A DNA stretch of 64,000 nt from assembly GCA_009801085.1 (NCBI GenBank), contig VNWV01000001.1, positions 2,480,001 through 2,544,000 of the forward strand, in the 5' to 3' direction. Under the pieces are notes generated by a model. It saw nothing but the letters and a program-made list of their open reading frames with translations, did not search any database and had not been told where the DNA came from. The stretch is from Lasiodiplodia sp. COLG20. Lineage: Eukaryota > Ascomycota > Dothideomycetes > Botryosphaeriales > Botryosphaeriaceae. A program made the translations under genes and the position numbers. This document shows, one piece after another, positions 10,806-21,817 of this stretch (within the stretch, counting starts at the first letter, position 1; the number at the start of each line of letters is the position of its first letter).

Positions 10806-13800
10806 GGTGATTTGAGCCAGCGCGGCGCTGGCGGTCGCAGTGGTCGCGGTGGTCGCGGCGCTCTCGCAGCAGCTCCGACAGCCTGTCCCTGATGCCCCTC
10901 TCTCGTCCTAGCAGTCGGACCGAGCCGGAGAGCCGCGACGGGGGTGTCGGCGAGCTTCCAAGTTCGCGCGGTGGTGAGCGTGTCGGGGGCAGCGACAGGC
11001 GGCTGTCAGCGCGTTGAGTGGGAGTCAAAGGCCAGCTGGGCCAAGCGAAACAGCACCTCCGGGGGCGTCCAGAGCATGGGCTCGCGGGGGGTCGGGCGTC
11101 TAGCGGCACCTCATGAGCGCGCGGCGTCCGCTCACGGTGCAATGGGGCGCTCGTGGGAACAAGGCAAGAGGTGCAGCAGCAGGGCAGGGCGTCGTCGCAG
11201 TCGTCTCGCGGGGGTCGCCGAGCGGTGGGAGGCGCGGGTGGTGCTGGTGGTGTTGCGGCCGCTTCATTCAGGGTTCTCGCCCGACGAGGCCAGATCACGT
11301 GCTTGACGCGGGCCCTGCGCTGGAGATCGCAGCGAAAAATGCCGCTCAAGCCTCTGCTCTCCACTTCTTTATAAAGGCAATGCGCGCCCCAACGGCCCAC
11401 GCCCAGTGCGCCTTTCTTATTGGCATTGGCGCTGCATATCTGCCTCCGCTCTCTGCATAACTGCCTGCCCAAGCGCCCCGAAGCGTCGCCAATGTCACCT
11501 GTCCAAAGCGGCGGACAAAGCAACGGCGCGCCGACTCGTCAATGGCCGTGCCGAGTCAGGCCTCGCCTGCCGTCCGCCTGTTGCCTGAGGGCTGCTGCTC
11601 CCGCAACGCTTCCCAAACTTAATCCAACGCGCACCGCTGCCAAAATGGCCTGATTGCTGCTGCATACCGCGGATCAGCGCCTCTCCCCCCGTCCAACACG
11701 TGGACTAAGCTTGCGGAGAAATTTAGGGCATGGAGATCGCTCCCCAGTGCCCGTTATCGTGGGAAAGCTGCCACCCCACTGCCGATTTGTCATAGGAGCT
11801 TGACAGCTATTGACGCAACCACGCCGGCCACGCTGTCTGCTAAAGGCCGCCCACGCCAGGCGCCTTGTCGCCCGCCGTGGACACGGCTGGTTCGGCAGCA
11901 TGTGGCGGCACGGACGGGAAGTTGGCCTTCGAACTTGGCAATAGGCTTTCCTTCGGCATCAGTATGCAGCCTTGCGCAGCAGCAAGCAAGCTGTTCATGC
12001 AGCCCTATGGCTCGTCAGTGTAGGGAGAACGTCGAACCGGGATCTTGCACATCATCCCGCTAGATGATTTTCTCGAAGGCACCTTCCGCTGCAGCCACGC
12101 CGGCTGAGGAAGCCCAGGCACATCATATGCCGAATGCACATTCATTGACGTGCCGATCCGATACGCGATTCCTCAAAGTTATTCAAGTTCACTTCGCTTG
12201 TGAACCGTAGTCGCGGTTGCGAAAGGGATCAAGACCCTGATACATCATCGATCGCTGCTGCTGGTCCAGGAATCGAGCAGGTCATGGATGACGCAATAAC
12301 AACAGTCTGTTAGACTGCTTAACCTTGCTCTCTGGGCCGGATACCCAATGAATGGCAATGTTTCGTGCGAAAAGCCCTCATGTGCGGCGGGACCGGTGCC
12401 GCCTCACGGCAGATGCCCTGTTGCTATTACTAAACCAATCCAGCCGCAGTCGGTCTTCTGCGGCGTGCCTTGAACGCATGGTGACCTATCATGTTACTTC
12501 TGTATCATGCTTGCTCAGTGAGCAAACTCAGAGATAGAGAGGTCAGGGTACCGTTCTCCGGTGATGTATCCGTTCCAGGGGCAGACGCGCTCTTGGATGC
12601 CCAAGATCAACAAGATATGATGTTTACTGCAATTCGCGCAAAATCAACGATTCCTGGCGCAACACGAGGATCAATCAGACGATGCCGCTTCTAGAAGCAA
12701 TGAGCGCGGATCTGTAGGGTGGCCATGTAACAAGCAGTCCCTTCCATCGTTCGTGCCGATGGCCCCTTGGCGTGCCTGGAGGGAAGTTCCCGGTCGCAAC
12801 GCCCCAATGTATGTTAGCAGGAGGAAAGAGGGGCTGCATTCCTGAAGGCGGATCCAACTTCGATTTAGCATCTTAAGAGGACACAAATATGCTCCGTAGC
12901 AGCGAGGGTCAGCGCGAGATCTCAGCAACATACCAGACCTGAAGGATGGAAGCCGCGCCAGATGTTCTAGAAAAAAGAGGGGCAGAATGTGGAGATCGGC
13001 GGAGGGCGCCATCAGCAGCAGCTAATGCATGGATTAGCGCTGAATCGTAGAGTTTCGCGTGGAAGCGGGACATGAAACCATCTTGACATAGCGGCTTGGG
13101 TTGTCGGACGATTCAGCCCAGGTACGCGGCTCGGAACCACCACTTGTCCCAAGATTGGTTGCTGAATGGCGATCAATCGGCCACGAAAAGTGGACGGAAG
13201 GAAAAGGGGCACAACCTTGCCAGAGTCATTTGATGAAGGGCCAGAACCCATGCCGGTCACAACGGAAATGAAGGTCCTCAGCCCTTCCCGGATTGGGAGG
13301 CAAAGTTGCTTATGAGCATCCAACTAAGTTATGCAACCGAACCCCGTGGCCCTGCCGCCTTCGAGAGAACATACGAGACGTTCTAGCGTGGGGTTGTGCG
13401 TCCGTAGGGCGACACCCGCAATGATAACGTATCATGGGTATCATGGAGGGGCTGATTTTCATCTGATATGAAATTTGCGAAACGCGAAAAAGCGGGCTTG
13501 CTGCAAATCCCGGCGAGGCAGGTGGTCGCGCAGAGCCAATGCGACACGAGCGAAGGCCTCTCCAAGACGCGTCCAAGGTGTTGCTCTTGGTGGAAACGGT
13601 CGACACACCGAAAATAAGGAGGTTGGGGGGGCATGTCCGTGCAGGACAGTCCAGCAGTCCAGCCGTGCCAACCCACTCTTCCCGACGCCGCGGGGCACGG
13701 CATGGCATGGATGGCGGCGCCTCCTCTGCGCCTGGCGAGGGGCAGCAACGCGTCGCTGGATCAGGGCGGGATGTTCCCAACACGCTCAATGACGATGTTC

Positions 13801-15589
13801 CGCGGGTAAGTTAACTGGCAGACCCCATTGGGGCGCGGCGCCCCGCCATGCAGCTGCGGGATGCAGCTCGTTGGTTGTCGAGACGATCTCTTTGCGACAG
13901 GCCAATTTCCAGATGAAGCTGATGCGCCGGCTCGCGGGGAAAGAGGATCTGTAGGCTAGCCGATGCGCTACGCCGTAGTCGCACAAGACCGGGCCAGGAA
14001 CGGGCAGGAGAATTGAGAAGGGTGCAGATCGGCTCCGAAAGCCAACGAGGAGAGCAAATTCCACACTGGTGTTACGACTGACCTGGCCTTGCGGGAAGCG
14101 GTGGCTTCGCAAATTGCTGTTTCACCGGCCGCCGTGCCACCCCTCGGCGCGCCCGCGACGCCGAGACGCGCCTTTCAGCTGTGATCCAGGCAAAGGGAAA
14201 AAATAGCAAAAAAATCTCGCCGTGAAGCCGTAGACTATTCAGACGGTCCGGATCGTGGTGCAGCGGCTTCATGCACAGGTGGCATCCGCGCACGCGAGCG
14301 GTGTGAGGTGGCTCCTGGGCGGTGCATAAGGCCGCTGCGCTGTCGTCGCAGGATGGACGTCTCGTCTGTCGAAATTCTAATGGGCGCGCTCCGGACGTAT
14401 ACCGCCTTTTCTTCTGCGATAACCTGAGGCACGCCAGAAAGCGCGAAACGTCCGTGGCACGTGCATGCGGCGGGGGAGAGAAGGTCGGCCTACGAGTGAC
14501 GTTGGGCGGCCTTGCTTCTGACGGCCGGTCTGGCACGAAGTGGAGCGTCCGGAAGAGAGGCTGTTGTCAACGTCAGCGAGCACAGCGTGGGCGCGGCCCC
14601 GGTCGGCCTCGTGTTGTTGATGGATTGGACGAGGCGCGCCGGCGTTCAGCGACAAAAAGCAAAACGTAGCAAGTCGCTAGAGGCGACTCGTCCGCGGCGC
14701 TGTGGCGCGGCGCGAGAGCGAGCGAGGGGGGCAGGAGGCGTGATGACTGTTGATCGCGCGGAACAAGGGAGCATGGGGACGGGCAGGCATGCGGCGACCT
14801 GACGAGCAAACGGCCGCCCTGCCGCCAGGCCGCAGCGACGGCGAGGCCCCGGGTTGGTGCGGGAGTACGTGGTCGTGCCTGTCGCCGCCGCATCGTTTAG
14901 CGAAGCGCTGAGCGGGGGCGCGACGACGCGATGCGACTCCCGGCCGGGTCACGGGGCCCCCGCGGCCCAGCTCGGCGCCCGCGACAGGACCCATCGCGAC
15001 CGCACAGCGCCCGCAGCTGGTGTTGAAACGGCTGATCCGGCAGTGTGCGAGCGAGCGAGCGAGCGCATGGCTCACACGGCGCTGGACGACGCATCGCACC
15101 GTTGTCCGGCAGCGCTAGCCAAGGGCCGCGGTATGTGTGGGGCGGGCGTGCATGGTCGTAAATTACGGACAGTGAGGCTGCGAGTGGCTGGTGTATTTCC
15201 CAGGAGCGCACATGCCCCCTCCTCCCAGCAGCCGGGACCCGCCAACGCCGCCAAAACCTCCTCACGCTCGTCTCTTCTACGCTCAACCCCTCCTTCCCAC
15301 CCACCTGCCCGCCCATCGCGGTCCGCCAGCGCCGTCATTGCGTCGTGCCCCTCGCGACCCAGCAACCCACTATCGAGCCGGCGACGCCACCGTCCGGCAG
15401 CCCTCCCCACAGACGAGAGACGGCCAGCTCGTCTCTGTCGCTCCCACCTCGCCGTTCCATGATCCTGCACATACGGAATGCTCATCGTCGACAATACCTT
15501 CACGCTTTAAACCCCTCGCGCCAGTCGCCGAGCCGACGCTCGATCATCCCCGCCGCCACCCGTAGCTGAAGACACGACGCGCTGTCTCG
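10806..15589. other. 4.8 kb GC-rich divergent intergenic region
   Basis: This gap separates the divergently transcribed Ras exchange factor and C2H2 regulator. It is GC-rich with many CpG-rich words. It contains a TTTATAAAGG element at about 11368-11377 and CCAAT-like words near 11418-11430. There is a pyrimidine-rich tract at about 15220-15360 ahead of the C2H2 gene, and a 36-codon upstream ORF at 15459-15569. Several long open frames (for example 10720-11523 minus and 14854-15462 plus) are expected from the GC content and have no protein features. I see no tRNA or transposon. Confidence 0.5.
15459..15569 (+). promoter_or_regulatory. Upstream ORF ahead of the C2H2 regulator
   Basis: A 36-codon frame begins ATG at 15459 and stops TGA at 15567-15569, 20 nt before the chosen start of the C2H2 gene. 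If it lies in the mRNA leader, scanning ribosomes would meet it first. Whether it is transcribed is not visible from sequence. Confidence 0.3.
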
Positions 15590-18204
15590 ATGCCAGCCGC
15601 CGCCATGACCCTGCTCGCGTCCGGCTCGCCTTCAACAGGCGGCCGCAAGCCCGCTGCCGCGCCCGAAAAGAAATACAAGTGCCAGTTCTGCAATCGCGCA
15701 TTCAGCAGGAGCGAGCACCGCAGTAGACACGAGAGATCGCGTAAGTATTTTGCGCCCGCACACAACAGCCGAGCGGCCAGGTCGATCGCCCCGCTGACAC
15801 CTCATCATCGCAGACACGAAAGAACGCCCCTTCAAATGCCTCAAGTGCCGAAGCACATTCGTCCGTCGCGACCTACTACTGCGACACGACCGCACCGTCC
15901 ACGCGAAGGACGGTGGCGTGCCCCTCCACAGCGAGGTCAAGCGCCGCGCCGCCCCCAAGGCCAGCGACATTCCCGTTGCTGGGCCCTCGAAGCCCTCGAT
16001 CGGACTCGACACTGCGACTCTCGAACAGATTGAAGCGAGCAGCGATGGCATGGTGGACATCGAGACAGCTGCCATGCTGGTCACCGACTTCCACCACAAG
16101 GCGATGGCCAGCCAGGAGCCCGAGTCCGCGATCGATGCACCAGAAACGGTCATATCGCCTCACGGCCCCGCGCTCCTCGAGCCTTCGGTCGGATACCCCT
16201 CCGGTCCCGTGTCGCTCCCTCAGATGCCCATGTGGGATTCAATGCTGCCTCATCCGGTCGAGGGGGGCAAGTCGCACTCGGTCACCTCGAGTATGTCGGG
16301 CTCGCAGGACTCGCATATGACCTTCAACAGCGTCGGCGCGCAAGGGCACCCGAACCAGTTGGCGCCCATCATGGAGCGTCAACCTTCGTCCAACGATGGG
16401 CTGGCCCCCTCCTTCCCTTCTCTGCAGAGCTCCCTCCAGGGATCCGGGCTCGCCACTCCCGGTGCCTTGTCGCCTTACCCGTTGATGGGTCCCGTGTCCC
16501 CCGTCGACTACCGCCGCTCGCCCGGTCCTAGCCAGGCGCTGACGATGGCCAAGGCCCCTCAACTCGAATCCGAAGAGGCTTGCAGCAAGATTCTCGAGAA
16601 CATCAAGCATTGCGATAGCGAAGGCATCCTGCTCGACACCTTCCAATTGCCGAGTGTGGCCCTCCTGAACCGGTACTTGTCGACGTACTTCAACCTGTTC
16701 CACCACCACTTGCCGTTCCTGCATCCTGCATCGTACGATCCGACCGAAATATCCGCGCCGCTTCTTTTGGCCGTTCTTTCGATCGGTGCCCTGTACACTT
16801 TTGATCAGGATCAGGCGTACATGTTGCACATTGGTGCGAAGGTGCTCGTCAATCAGTTCTTGCAGAACAAGGAGAACTTCAGCTCCCGGAAGTGCCCTCT
16901 ATGGCTCATGCAATCGACCCTTCTCAACATGATCTTCGCCTCGTGGAGTGGTGACCCCAAGGGTCTGGAGTGGGCTTGTTCGATCAAGAGTCTGCTTGCC
17001 AACATGGTTGCCGGCAACCGTTACGAGCTGAAGCTCCGCACTGAAGCTCGCAATGGCGCTCACCCAACGCATGAGGAGTGGATCGAGGACGAGCAATGCC
17101 GGCGTACTTACTATGCCGTCTATATCTTCTTCGGTCTCCTCACCATGACGTACAACCATACGCCTGCCATCAGTTTCAACGAGTTCGACACTCTAGAACT
17201 GCCCTCTTCGGAGACGCTTTGGAACATGGATCCGTCGGACGACGAGTCCTGGCGTGACAACTTGGCTGCCTCGAACATCATCACGTTCCGCCAGGCGCAC
17301 GACAACCTCTTCCAGGGAGAAACAGCTCGCTACAGCGCATTCGCGACCCGTGTCATGATTAACGCACTCTTCCTGGAGGTCTGGTACCACAAGCGCAGCC
17401 CCGAGGCTCTCCAAGACGTGGTCACCGAGTACAAGCTTCGTCTTGCTCTCGAGACTTGGGAGAAGTCTCTGGAAATCTGCGAGCCCGAGACTGTGGTTGT
17501 CAAGTTGAGTGCGCCGCACAAGGGCCATCCACTCATTTTCAATGCCATGGCGATGTACCGCAACACGCGCGCACGTCTGTTGGTCGACCTGAAGTCGGTT
17601 CAGGAGGCGCTCCGCTATCACGACTCGTACGAGGTTGCAGCTTCCATGACCAATGCTCGCGATAAGGTGAAGCGTTCTCAGGAGATGATCAAGGTCATCC
17701 AGGAATGCTTCGACTGTATCGAGGTCGCCGCTGTGCAAGGCATTCGCTGGGTTGCTCGGACTTCGGCAACCAACTGGAGCATTGAGCATCCGCTTTGCGG
17801 CATGGACCTGATGGTCATCCTCACGCTTTGGCTCTATCGCCTGGAACATGACGAGGAGCCGGCCACTGAGGATGAACTTGCCATGTACAACAAGCTCAGG
17901 AATCTGTTCGATGATGATTCCGTGGATGTTTACGGCTCCAAGTTGAGCTCGACCGTGGCTCGTCTCTGGGGCAGCATGATTGACGAAGTTGTCGTCTGGG
18001 GGTAAGTTGAATCACACTTCTGTTTTTGGTTCGCATGAATGCTAACTTTGTGGCAGCATCACCAAACTTATGGGCGAAGCGTTCAAGCTCCACTCCCAAG
18101 CCCTCGTTGGCTACGAGGATGCCATGTCCTCCCGCTCGGGTTCTCCTACTCCCTCGATACCCACTCAGCCTGTTCAGGTTCTTGAGATGCAAACGGCGTA
18201 TTAG
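15590..18204 (+). CDS. C2H2 zinc-finger transcription factor with fungal_trans domain
   Basis: Three exons (15590-15740, 15814-18001, 18057-18204) give 828 residues. Two tandem C2H2 fingers lie at residues 31-51 (C31, C34, H47, H51) and 59-80 (C59, C62, H75, H80), joined by TKERPF, close to the classical TGEKPF linker. The first intron interrupts the codon of H51, the last zinc ligand of finger 1. After a low-complexity Ser/Pro region comes a long helical part from about residue 300 (LNRYLSTYFNLFHHHLPFLHP, then WSGDPKGLEWACSIKSLL). It fits the fungal-specific transcription factor domain (PF04082) found in AmdX/Adr1-like C2H2 regulators. Nuclear DNA-binding regulator; target genes unknown. A second in-frame Met lies five codons downstream (15605). 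The upstream ORF and the long 5' region hint at regulated expression. Confidence 0.88.
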
Positions 18205-19738
18205 GGGGTTTGCTTTTCTCTAATGATTTTCATGACACTTTTTTCTCGTCTACTCAGTCTGGCTTCTGCGTTTCCCTTCTACCCCTAGATTGGCCTCACA
18301 ATTATTTTTTCTCATGTCAACTCCTCTCTACTTTCCGGTAATGGGCATGGTTGAGAGCTTGTTTGTTTTCCGCTGTTAATGGTTTCATGGCTTTTTCCTT
18401 ACTGTTGCATTCTGGTTCTGCATCTTGTGGAGCGTCTTACCTTGTCATTGTTTTTTTCCGTCTCTAAGATACCGTGGTTAATTTGTTTCAAAACTGGGGG
18501 ACTCCGGCGAACACTGGTTGGGTTGGGCTGGCTTGGCTTAGGTGTGGGCTTGTCTGTACACCTTCGAGCGCAGGCTCATCGTTTCCTATCTCTTTCCTCT
18601 CTTTCTGATACCTCTCGTCACGTTTCATGGCAGGCGGCACATTTTGCTGGCTGGCCCCACGTATGTGTTGTGCTTCTTTCCCCCGGTTTTGTTTGGATTT
18701 ACGCATGTCTACGGCACCGCTCTATAATACCACCCTCATCGTTTCTTGTTTTCCGGTGTCATTCTTTCGTTTGCCAATATACCATGTTCAATGCTCTGTT
18801 GTTTTGCTATTGATTGTTTCATTTTTTGAGTGTCGTTTTGCTGCTCGCAGTCTGTTGCATCGCTCTGGGAATGGGCGTCCGCGACGGGATGGTGACAGAA
18901 GGTAGATGCTTGTCGACTTCTTTCCTGTATCATTATGTGGTAAAATTGCTTTTGCTCTCGCCCAAAACTGCGTTCGTACATGACAAAGCTGTGACACGCT
19001 TGTGATTCTGAGATTGGGGGAGGAATATGCGCGTTGCTCATGGTGATACAACAGATATTGGCTCTGCTCACGCCATTTCGGGCAGCAGCAACACCCGGCG
19101 CCACTGAGGCTCTTGACGTCAGGTACTGCGTCGGATGCAGCAGACAGGGCTTTGCTCAGCCGTGGTTCCCCTAGCCGTCGGTGCCGGTTCCTGCAGGAGG
19201 TTTTGGTACGGTACAACGGCAGATATGCCGCATCCCTGGTTTTGCGAACGCTGACAGGAGCGGCGTGGGACCCGCCACCATATTCTTGCGTTTACCATAC
19301 TACGTCGGCTTGGCATGCTCCACCAGAGGGTACGAATGAGGGGCACGTCGCAGCAGGTGATGCGCCATTATTAGACACGAGGCGGATGCCGGGGCGAGAC
19401 CGAGCCGGGCAAGGCGCTGGCTGGGTGCAAAGCGGAAAGTGCCAAGCATGTTTGGCCCCTGCCTCGCGCGCAGTTCAGTCGATGCGGGCGCTCCACAGCA
19501 AACACCCACCGAGCCTCACCAACACCACCCTCGCCGATCGCTCCGCGGTTCGCACTGCCCGACCAGTCGCTGCAGCATCGCTACGCCTCCATTCGTTCGC
19601 TGCCCTCGCTACCCTCGCTGCCACGAGCACTCGCGCGCTCACCGCTCGCTCCGGCCACCGCCTTAATCTCCCAACCTCGCCGCTGCCCTCTGCGTTGCGC
19701 CTGCCCGAATATCTCTACAACCCGCTATTGCCGTCGCC
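18205..19738. other. Intergenic, no gene recognised
   Basis: The left half is T-rich on the plus strand, consistent with the 3' UTR and terminator region of the C2H2 gene. The right part contains the Chs7 promoter, ending in a C-rich pyrimidine stretch just upstream of the start. A 256-codon plus-strand frame (19113-19883) runs into Chs7 out of frame and is not credible. Confidence 0.5.
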
Positions 19739-20859
19739 ATGGGTTTCGGCGACTTCGACACGATATGCGAGAAGGCGCCTATCCCGCTCTGTTCGCTGGT
19801 CGGGCACTCGACCGTGTCGTCGAGCGGCACCGGAATCCAAGCCACATGCTATGCGCGGTCTATTGAGTTGGCGAACACCATGATCTTCGAGACTGCTGCA
19901 GATTTCATGCATATTTTGGCCCTCATTATGACCGTCATCATGATTGTCCATGTGCGCTCAAAGTTTACTGCTGTCGGTACGTATTGCGGAATGCCTGCCC
20001 AACAATTTCCATAGGAGAACAATGTTGATGAATCCTGCATAGGCCGCAAGGAAATCACGACCTTCTTCTACATCTTTCTGCTCCTGACTATTTTCTCTTT
20101 GCTGCTTGATGCGGGCGTTGTGCCTCCGGGCAGTGGCGCATTCCCATACTTTGCCGCTGCCCAGAACGGCCTGTCTTCTGCCCTGTGCACTTGCCTGCTG
20201 ATTAATGGCTTCGTCGGCTTCCAGCTGTACGAGGATGGCACGACTCTCTCGGTGTGGCTGCTGCGCTTGTGTTCGGTTGGCATGTTCATCATCTCTGGTG
20301 CTGTGTCACTTTTGACGTTCAAGGGCTGGGCTGGGCTGGGTCCCGACAACACCATCGGCCTATTCGTCGTGCTCTACCTCCTCAACGCCATTTTCCTCTT
20401 TGTTTACATTGTACTTCAGCTTATGCTGGTCGTCAACACCCTTCAGGACCGTTGGCCTCTGGGACACATCATTTTTGGTGTGTTCTTCTTCGTCATCGGC
20501 CAGGTCATCTTGTATTTGCTCAACGACACCATCTGCGAGGGGGCTGCACACTATCTGGACGGACTATTTTTCGCTACCATCTGCAACCTTCTCGGCGTCA
20601 TGATGGTTTACAAGGTACGTTCTTCTTGGAGCATCATCCAGCTCTTATCAGTACATCTTGCCATCGCGGACTCTAATAAACTCTACAGTACTGGGATTCC
20701 ATCACCAAGGAGGACCTCGAGTTCAGTGTCGGCGTCAAAGCTCACACTTGGGAGGTCAAGGAGCTACTCCCCGAGGAGGACCGCAAGACCGGCTACTTCG
20801 ATTCGGACTACGCCAGCGTGTACCAGCCCAACAACCGTTACTCGCATGCGGGCTACTAA
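19739..20859 (+). CDS. CHS7: Chitin synthase export chaperone Chs7
   Basis: Three exons (19739-19976, 20043-20614, 20689-20859) give 326 residues, the usual size for this family. The N-terminus [18 protein letters not shown] is the highly conserved Chs7 start. It is followed by about seven hydrophobic membrane segments and the conserved stretches [25 protein letters not shown] and [14 protein letters not shown]. The C-terminal tail is hydrophilic ([12 protein letters not shown] to NNRYSHAGY). Chs7 resides in the ER and is needed for folding and ER exit of chitin synthase III (Chs3), so it supports cell-wall chitin. Introns are 66 and 74 nt, both in conserved positions between membrane segments. 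Identification is firm. Confidence 0.96.
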
Positions 20860-21817
20860 TTTTGAAGCGTGTCGCCTTTGCTTTCTTTCCTGCGGTGGAT
20901 CTGCCACTTGCTCTCATGAGGTTCTGACGCGGTGCATGATTAGGCGTTTATGGTAGTGGCGAGATACCTTTGGTTTTCTATGAACAGGACTTTTTTTTCC
21001 CCTTCCTCTCGGAATGCCATGACTGGCATTGATTTCTACTTATTCTTCTCCGGACGGAAAATATCTGGCAAGCGCGATTTTGCGCAGGGTCCCGGGTCTA
21101 GACATGGGGATATTCTCGTGCCTTTGCACGCTATCTATCTTTTCCAGAAAAGTGAGCCATTATACGGATCGAAGAAGGAAAAGGTTCGCCATATTTATTA
21201 ATAGGTTTAGTTTTCTCTGATTCCCCTCTTCAGCGTAATCAGTACAAGTAACAATAAAGAAGGCGCACATAAGCGTACCAGCACTCTTCGTCAGAGAGAT
21301 AGAGTCGCTCAATTCTTAATATCCATATTCTGTCTTCTCCTATATCCGTCAACTTTTTTAGCGTTCCGCTGACAAGATAGTCACGTTGTGAAGCGCCGTT
21401 TGGGAAGGTGTAAAAGGGGGATAAGAGGTCCATGACCTCAGGACAAGACTAGACTTGTGGGAAAACGAACGATTAATGTTTGTTTCGCAATCAGAGAATA
21501 TGAGATTACCATGGAAATACCTGTTGGTGTTCGTTATGCAAGAATCGGGTAAAATTCTCGATAAGTATTTGCTTTTTTTGAGGGGGCTCAAGGCATGATA
21601 GGCCTTTACCTATTGCCACACCTGCACAGTGGCGCAAAGCTGACTGAGAATAGGCGTTTTTGCAGCCAATGAGTCCCTCGCATGTTATTTACTCATCAGG
21701 CGGGGTTGACAAGATCAAGTGTAGAAAGGCCTCCCGGATTCTGACTCTTGATCTGCTCTCGCAGGTTTAGGCCCTCGTTCAACTCCTTAAGGTTTCCTGC
21801 ACCCAGTCCCACCAGGT
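20860..21817. other. Intergenic, no gene recognised
   Basis: AT-rich interval of about 1 kb containing the Chs7 3' flank and the promoter of the STAND/ankyrin gene. Short open frames only; nothing else seen. Confidence 0.5.

Noticed and set aside
10720..11523. 267-codon minus-strand frame upstream of and overlapping the Cdc25 first exon
   Set aside because: It is out of frame with the SH3 exon, is Arg/Pro-rich as expected from GC-rich DNA, and has no domain.
19113..19883. 256-codon plus-strand frame overlapping Chs7
   Set aside because: It enters the Chs7 first exon in the wrong frame and has no recognisable content.
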